Source: Ga0074139 sp046336825
GTDB lineage: Bacteria > Bdellovibrionota > Bdellovibrionia > Bdellovibrionales > Bdellovibrionaceae
Assembly: GCA_046336825.1 (NCBI GenBank)
Contig: JBKDFX010000188.1
Span: 1-26,989, forward strand
Reading direction: 5' to 3'
Length of the DNA: 26,989 bases
This document shows, piece by piece, positions 22,723 through 26,989 of the stretch (position 1 is the stretch's first letter; each line of letters starts with the position of its first letter). Under the pieces are notes generated by a model. That model was given only the letters and a program-made list of their open reading frames with translations, was not told the DNA's origin and did not search any database. The position numbers were made by a program, and so were the translations under genes.

Positions 22723-23478
22723 ATGGCAAAGACAAAAGTTAAAAAGCCCGCTCCTGTAAAAAAACAACTCAAAGCGTCACCAAAGGCCAAGCCGGCGGCA
22801 AAGGTGACAAAAGTAGCTAAAGCTACCACTAAACCTTCGACCAAAGAAGTCGCTAAGGCCCCTGCCTCTCCTAAATCGGCAGGAGCAAAGCCTCCTAAGG
22901 CTGCAAAAAAAGAATCCAAAGCTAAAGCTCAAACTGAAGAACTGGATTTGTTTGATGACGGTGAAGTCACAGAAAGCGAAGAGCTTCTTGAGTATCAAGC
23001 TGAATTAGAAATTTCAGAAGAATCCGAAATTGAAGTTGAAACCGATAAAGACGATCTTTTGGAAGAAGACACTAAATTATCTGGCTCTGAAAACGAGGAA
23101 GAGATTGTCTTGACCGATGCTGATGGTAATCGCTATTGCCGTGCTAAAGATTGTGATCAAGCGGCCACGGTGGATGGCTATTGCCGGTTTCACTATTTGC
23201 TTTTGTGGAAAAAAATCCAAATCCGTAAAGACATTCTCATTGATGGAAAACTAGAAAAATACGTTGAAGATTTAACTTCTCGTTATCCAGATAAGTTCTT
23301 GGAAGTCTTGAGAAAAGATCTCAAAACCACCAAGGATTTCATGGCGGCTATTGCGGAGCTTGAAATTGATGAATCTGCTGGTGAAGGCGAGTTTGAAGAA
23401 GACGCTCAAACATTCATTGATGAGGTTCGAGGTCTTTCAGATGCGGCCAGCTCGAGCATGGAAGACGACGAATTCTAG
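22723..23478 (+). CDS. Basic/acidic two-tone protein with a zinc-knuckle-like motif
   Basis: 251 residues in three parts. Residues 1-68 are Lys/Ala/Pro-rich (VKKPAPVKKQLKASPKAKPA), like histone H1 tails, and likely bind nucleic acid. Residues 72-130 are strongly acidic. Residues 131-230 hold C139-x4-C144-x9-C154-x2-H157 (YCRAKDC ... GYCRFHYLLLW), a probable zinc site, followed by a helical region (YPDKFLEVLRKDLKTTKDFM). The tail is acidic again. GGAGG lies only three bases before the ATG. The adjoining basic and acidic stretches could pair within or between molecules. I do not recognise a characterised family. The end overlaps the next gene (-) by four bases. Confidence 0.8.
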   Translation: MAKTKVKKPAPVKKQLKASPKAKPAAKVTKVAKATTKPSTKEVAKAPASPKSAGAKPPKAAKKESKAKAQTEELDLFDDGEVTESEELLEYQAELEISEESEIEVETDKDDLLEEDTKLSGSENEEEIVLTDADGNRYCRAKDCDQAATVDGYCRFHYLLLWKKIQIRKDILIDGKLEKYVEDLTSRYPDKFLEVLRKDLKTTKDFMAAIAELEIDESAGEGEFEEDAQTFIDEVRGLSDAASSSMEDDEF

Positions 23479-24050
23479 TGCAAAGTTCTTTTGGATCCTG
23501 AATCCTCAGGATCCTCGTCACCTTCGCCATTATCCTCATCCGCATCTTCATCCCCATCCTCAGAGACCAAACCTTCTTCATCCTCGAGGTTTCCGCGCAA
23601 AAGATGATCATTTTCTTCGCCCAGGATTTTTGATGCCTGCTTTTCAAGGTCTGAATTTTCCGTGGAAAACTGAACCCATACTTTTTTTCCTTCAAAATCA
23701 GATTCTGTCCAAGTGTAGGGAAGCTCGGGGGGATTGTCTGTGTTTTCAAAGTGTTCGGCCATCAGTGAACCGGCCACATCCACACAGTGGGAAAGACACT
23801 GGAGGGCGGAATCTCCTGCCTCATTCATTTTGTAGTCCATGGAAACTTCAAAGTTTTGTTGAGACAAGCGACCCTTTTCGAGAAAGCCCACTCGTAGACA
23901 AATTTCTTGGGGATAGATTTGACCTTCCACAAAGACTTCAGAGTTTTTCAGCTCATTTTGAAAATTTTCCTTAATCAAGGCCTTGATTTGATCAATCACG
24001 TCAGGAGGAAGGGGGGTCCAGCGAGTGGATGTTTTTAAGCGAGGCTGCAT
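23475..24050 (-). CDS. Unknown protein with long acidic C-terminal tail
   Basis: 191 residues. The first 120 look like a small folded domain (DVIDQIKALIKENFQNEL, EICLRVGFLEKGRLSQQNFEVSMDY, ALQCLSHCVDVAGSLMAEHF). Residues about 150-185 are nearly all Asp and Glu (DGDEDADEDNGEGDEDPEDS). An AGAGGAG stretch seven bases before the ATG gives a strong ribosome site. There is no signal peptide. It faces the zinc-knuckle gene tail to tail and is divergent from miaB; the facing pair of proteins both have acidic tails. Family unknown to me. Confidence 0.75.
   Translation of the reverse strand: MQPRLKTSTRWTPLPPDVIDQIKALIKENFQNELKNSEVFVEGQIYPQEICLRVGFLEKGRLSQQNFEVSMDYKMNEAGDSALQCLSHCVDVAGSLMAEHFENTDNPPELPYTWTESDFEGKKVWVQFSTENSDLEKQASKILGEENDHLLRGNLEDEEGLVSEDGDEDADEDNGEGDEDPEDSGSKRTLH
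23493..23514. repeat. Perfect hairpin just past the zinc-knuckle gene, inside the facing gene
   Basis: Nine-base perfect arms GGATCCTGA (23493-23501) and TCAGGATCC (23506-23514) flank an ATCC loop. It lies 15 bases beyond the plus-strand stop and inside the last codons of the minus-strand gene. The T-rich side (TTCTTTT) precedes rather than follows it on the plus strand, so it is not a standard intrinsic terminator; it may protect a 3' end. Confidence 0.45.
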
Positions 24051-24081
24051 TCTAAATCTCCTCTAATTTCGTCAGGTTCCG

Positions 24082-24111
24082 TTGACAGTTAACCTGAGCT
24101 CCTTCTATAAC
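24082..24111 (+). promoter_or_regulatory. Strong sigma-70 promoter of miaB with near-leaderless start
   Basis: TTGACA (24082-24087, perfect) and TATAAC (24106-24111, five of six) are 18 bases apart. The expected start near 24118 leaves about six bases before the ATG at 24124, too short for a ribosome site. This is the best promoter match in the window. Confidence 0.7.
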
Positions 24112-24123
24112 GAAAAACCCTAT

Positions 24124-25491
24124 ATGACACAACGAGAAACTCCCCAAGCTCAAAATCACGATATCGGTGCCGGCCGAGGTGTTTACATTAGCACCTATGG
24201 TTGTCAGATGAATGTTAACGACACGGAAAGAATGTACAGCCTTCTTGAGATGGCCAACTTCACTCCCGTGAGTCACCCCGAAGAGGCCAGCCTGATTATC
24301 ATCAACTCTTGTTCCATTCGAGAAAAGCCTGTTCACAAGGTTTATTCTGAAGTGGGAACCTATCAAAAACTGAAAAACAAGCGCCCGGATCTTTTGATTG
24401 GTGTCGGTGGATGCGTGGGCCAACAGGAAAAAGAAAAATTAATTAAAAACCAGCCTCTGATTGATTTTGTTTTCGGCACTGATGCCATCGATGAATTGCC
24501 TCAAACTTTACACCAACTCTTGAATCGAACGAGCCCCAAGGAAAAAGTCATCAGCACTAAATTTCATCACCGTGAACCATACCATGTGGACACTCTTGTC
24601 AGAAATCCTGGAGTTTCCACTTTTGTTAATATCACGAAAGGCTGTGATAATTTTTGCAGTTTTTGTGTGGTTCCCTTCACTCGGGGTCGTGAAAAATCAA
24701 GACCCTTGGATCATGTGATTTCCGATGTTCGAGGGTTGGTTAAAAGAGGAGTTAAAGAAGTCACTTTACTGGGCCAAAACGTCAACTCTTATGAAAGTCA
24801 TGGCGGCGAAGATTTTGCTGATCTGTTAAAAAAAGTGGCAACAGATACTGACATTGAAAGAATTCGTTTCACCACTTCACATCCCAAAGATTTCGATCAA
24901 AAGTTAGTGGATGTTATGCGTGAGCATCAGACTAAAATTTGTGAGTACATTCATTTGCCGTTTCAAAGTGGAAATTCTCGTATCCTGAACCTTATGAACA
25001 GAGGTTACACTCGTGAAGAGTACTTGGAAAAAATTAAGATGATCAAAGCCAGCATTCCTGGCGTAGTTCTATCGACAGACATCATTGTAGGTTTTCCGGG
25101 TGAAACTGAGGAAGAATTTTTGGATACGGTCTCTTTAGTTAAAGAAGTGGGATTTGAAACTATTTTCGCCTTTAAATACTCACCTCGACCTAATACTAAG
25201 GCGGCCCAGTTCACTGAACAAATCAGCGAAGACGTCAAATCCGAGAGACTCAATCGTTTATTTGCTGAGCATGAAGAGATGGCCTTTGAGCTTGTTAAAA
25301 CCTATGAAGGCCGCACACTGGATGTCTTAGTTGAAAAAATTGAAACCGGTGGGGGCAAGCTTTCAGGTCGAAGCACGCAAAACAAATTGGTATTTTTTGA
25401 GGGGCCTGATTCTCTTATTGGGCAGACTGTCCCAGTTAAAATCACACGGGCCATGCCCTCTGTTTTTCGTGGGGAGCTCGTCGTTCAGTGA
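24124..25491 (+). CDS. miaB: tRNA-2-methylthio-N6-dimethylallyladenosine synthase MiaB
   Basis: Radical-SAM methylthiotransferase that adds the 2-methylthio group to i6A37 of tRNAs reading UNN codons. The N-terminal UPF0004 domain has the three cluster cysteines (C27 in TYGCQMN, C63 in NSCSIRE, C97 in GGCVG). The radical-SAM cluster is CDNFCSFC at 174-181. IHLPFQSGN and TDIIVGFPGE are present, and a TRAM domain ends the 455-residue protein. I reject the in-frame TTG at 24082 because it sits in the promoter's -35 box. The stop overlaps the next gene's GTG by four bases. Together with trmD at the other end of the window it modifies position 37 of tRNAs. Confidence 0.95.
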   Translation: MTQRETPQAQNHDIGAGRGVYISTYGCQMNVNDTERMYSLLEMANFTPVSHPEEASLIIINSCSIREKPVHKVYSEVGTYQKLKNKRPDLLIGVGGCVGQQEKEKLIKNQPLIDFVFGTDAIDELPQTLHQLLNRTSPKEKVISTKFHHREPYHVDTLVRNPGVSTFVNITKGCDNFCSFCVVPFTRGREKSRPLDHVISDVRGLVKRGVKEVTLLGQNVNSYESHGGEDFADLLKKVATDTDIERIRFTTSHPKDFDQKLVDVMREHQTKICEYIHLPFQSGNSRILNLMNRGYTREEYLEKIKMIKASIPGVVLSTDIIVGFPGETEEEFLDTVSLVKEVGFETIFAFKYSPRPNTKAAQFTEQISEDVKSERLNRLFAEHEEMAFELVKTYEGRTLDVLVEKIETGGGKLSGRSTQNKLVFFEGPDSLIGQTVPVKITRAMPSVFRGELVVQ

Positions 25492-26045
25492 ACAAGGACT
25501 TAAAATCATTTCTTAAAACAGATGTGGGTTTTCAGGTCTCCCAAGAGGACGAGGAAGTTTTTCACCAAGCTGAATTGATTCAACTGTTTCCTTACGGAAT
25601 CTCCATAGCCCCACAAATTGAAAGGCCTTTTCTTATTTTAAAAAGTGACAGGGCTGAGCATGTTCTTCCTGTTTTTTTAAATCCTTTAGAAGCGGGTGTG
25701 ACCCTGACCCAAAGCAATCGAACCATTGCTCCTTTGACCCCCCACGGATTTGCCCGGGAGTTGATGAAGAGTTTGGACATTCGTCCTTTGCAGTTGGTTT
25801 TTGTACAAATTAAAGGGGCCCATCAGTTTGTGAGAATTTACATGCAGGGTCATCCGCGTTTGAATTCCATTAAGATGCGAGCTGATGAAGTGATGTCACT
25901 CGCCCTGGAGATGAGTATTCCCATCTTTGCCACGGCGGCTCATATCCAAAATGCCAAGGTTTTAAATGCTCAACTTGAGGCCTATTCTCAAGATTTCATT
26001 AAGAAGACTCTCAGCGAACAAAAAAATCAGCCCTACATCATGTAG
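25488..26045 (+). CDS. DUF151 / bifunctional nuclease-family protein, divergent
   Basis: 185 residues with the DUF151 pattern: FLILKSDRAEHVLPVFLNPLEA near 47-68, TPHGFARELMKSLDIRPLQL, FVRIYMQ, then RADEVMSLALEMSIPIFA near 130-147. The family's usual DARPSDAIALAL signature is here changed (KMRADEVMSLAL), so nuclease activity should not be assumed. An extra N-terminal stretch of about 40 residues has no match I recognise. The GTG start overlaps the miaB stop, so it is read by translational coupling. A role linked to tRNA or RNA is possible from context only. Confidence 0.72.
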   Translation: MNKDLKSFLKTDVGFQVSQEDEEVFHQAELIQLFPYGISIAPQIERPFLILKSDRAEHVLPVFLNPLEAGVTLTQSNRTIAPLTPHGFARELMKSLDIRPLQLVFVQIKGAHQFVRIYMQGHPRLNSIKMRADEVMSLALEMSIPIFATAAHIQNAKVLNAQLEAYSQDFIKKTLSEQKNQPYIM

Positions 26046-26084
26046 ACATTGGACAATCTCTGCTGTTTGAGAGCAGAATTTCCT

Positions 26085-26612
26085 ATGGCTCAAAATATAT
26101 TCAAAGCTCGCGGATTCACTCCTCAAATTCATTCTAAAACTTTTATTGCTCCCAACGCGGCTGTCATTGGCGATGTGCAAATCGCTGAGGGCGGAAGTGT
26201 TTGGTTTGGCTGCACTTTGCGGGGTGATGTAATGCCCATTCAAGTGGGTCAGGACAGTAATGTTCAAGACAACACTGTGATTCATGGAACCTATCAAAAA
26301 TACGGCACTAAATTAGGAGCCCGAGTGACCATTGGACATTCTTGTGTTCTTCACGGAACCACTGTGGAGGATGAGTGTTTGATAGGTATGGGAAGTATTT
26401 TGATGGATGGATCCCACATCGGAGCTGGAAGTATTGTGGGGGCAGGTTCGTTGGTCACCGAGGGATCCAAGTTTCCTGGTGGGATGTTGATCCTGGGTAG
26501 ACCTGCTAAAGTGATTAGGCCTCTCAAGCCCGAGGAATCCGCCTTTTTGAAACAAAGTGCGGATAACTATAAATTCTATCAAACATGGTACGAAAATCAG
26601 GAGAACTCATGA
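26085..26612 (+). CDS. Gamma carbonic anhydrase-family hexapeptide-repeat protein
   Basis: Left-handed beta-helix trimer; some members hydrate CO2, others have acyltransferase-like or unknown roles. Seen are WFGCTLRGDVMPIQVG, SNVQDNTVIHG and VTIGHSCVLHG, which supply the three zinc histidines and the conserved Arg-Asp and Gln-Asp. Then come LIGMGSILMDG and ILGRPAKVIRPL, and a C-terminal helix. I use ATG 26085 (175 residues); the TTG at 26049 would add an unmatched leader. It follows the DUF151 gene by 39 bases and overlaps guaB by four. Family call is secure, activity unproven. Confidence 0.9.
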   Translation: MAQNIFKARGFTPQIHSKTFIAPNAAVIGDVQIAEGGSVWFGCTLRGDVMPIQVGQDSNVQDNTVIHGTYQKYGTKLGARVTIGHSCVLHGTTVEDECLIGMGSILMDGSHIGAGSIVGAGSLVTEGSKFPGGMLILGRPAKVIRPLKPEESAFLKQSADNYKFYQTWYENQENS

Positions 26613-26989
26613 ATTTCAATCACCAATATTCGCTCACCTTCGACGACATTTTACTTGTTCCTCAGTACTCTGAAATTGTGCCCAGCGAAGTTCAGCCCAA
26701 AACTTTTTTTGCTCGCCATTTGTATTTGAATCTTCCGATACTTTCAGCGGCTATGGACACTGTGACCGAAAATCGTTTAGCTCGAGTGATGGCTCAAAAT
26801 GGGGGATTGGGAATTATTCACAAAAATTTTTCCATTGAAAAGCAAGCCCTCGAAGTTGAAAAAGTAAAAAAATACGAAAGTGGAATGATTCAAGATCCCA
26901 TCACCTTGGGCCCCGATCATTATGTCCGGGAAGCTTTGGAGGTCATGGCCAAGTATTCTATTTCCGGAGTTCCCGTCACAGTTCAAGGA
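26609..26989 (+). CDS. guaB: IMP dehydrogenase, N-terminal part (runs off the window)
   Basis: Oxidises IMP to XMP, the committed step of GMP synthesis. The first 127 codons are present: SLTFDDILLVPQYSEIVPSE, PILSAAMDTVTE and MAQNGGLGIIHKNF are IMPDH blocks. They are followed by the start of the first CBS domain (MIQDPITLGPDHYVREALEVM). The catalytic cysteine loop lies beyond base 26989. AGGAG at 26599-26603 precedes the ATG by five bases, and the ATG overlaps the TGA of the carbonic-anhydrase-like gene. The frame is open to the last base of the window. Confidence 0.96.
   Translation, partial: MNFNHQYSLTFDDILLVPQYSEIVPSEVQPKTFFARHLYLNLPILSAAMDTVTENRLARVMAQNGGLGIIHKNFSIEKQALEVEKVKKYESGMIQDPITLGPDHYVREALEVMAKYSISGVPVTVQG

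Overview
This window reads as one ordinary, very compact stretch of chromosome from a Gram-negative bacterium. It has an LptD outer-membrane protein, a trmD ribosomal block in the order common in the old Deltaproteobacteria, a VKOR-DsbA fusion, and several large coiled-coil proteins. Together these fit the Bdellovibrionota/Bdellovibrionales best. That placement is inferred from gene content and style, not from a marker I could search. I see no rRNA, tRNA, insertion sequence, phage gene or CRISPR array, and no gap between genes longer than about 130 bases.

Layout. (1) 2-4867, plus strand: ffh (5' end missing), rpsP, khpA, rimM, trmD, a SPOUT RNA methylase, rplS, rnhB and yraN. These serve protein targeting, ribosome assembly, tRNA m1G37 methylation and RNA/DNA hybrid removal. 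(2) 4868-12522, mixed strands: lptD (-), a STAS protein (+), a coiled-coil protein (-), a C-terminally membrane-anchored protein (+), the VKOR-DsbA disulfide enzyme (-), a ChaN-like protein (+) and HU (-). (3) 12620-20031, plus strand: argS, a membrane-anchored coiled-coil/TPR protein, a small exported protein, a 557-residue coiled-coil rod, pyruvate kinase and a cyclic-nucleotide-binding protein. (4) 20042-22610, minus strand: an atoB-scoA-scoB operon that links acetoacetate to acetyl-CoA. (5) 22723-26989: a basic/acidic zinc-knuckle protein (+), an acidic-tailed unknown (-), then miaB, a DUF151 protein, a gamma carbonic anhydrase and the start of guaB, all plus and mostly with overlapping start and stop codons.

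The most interesting signals are in the expression layout rather than in an exotic gene cassette. Two textbook intrinsic-terminator structures (perfect stem plus long U-tract) lie inside the first codons of rimM and rnhB, each just after a ribosomal or RNA-binding gene. All six convergent gene pairs abut or overlap (+10 to -125 bp), so no 3' end has its own spacer; perfect hairpins sit inside the coding tails at four of them. Three genes without a Shine-Dalgarno (lptD, argS, miaB) have sigma-70-like promoters placed so close to the start codon that their mRNAs should be leaderless or nearly so. These three patterns are the main candidates for something not yet described in this lineage; all need transcript-end mapping.
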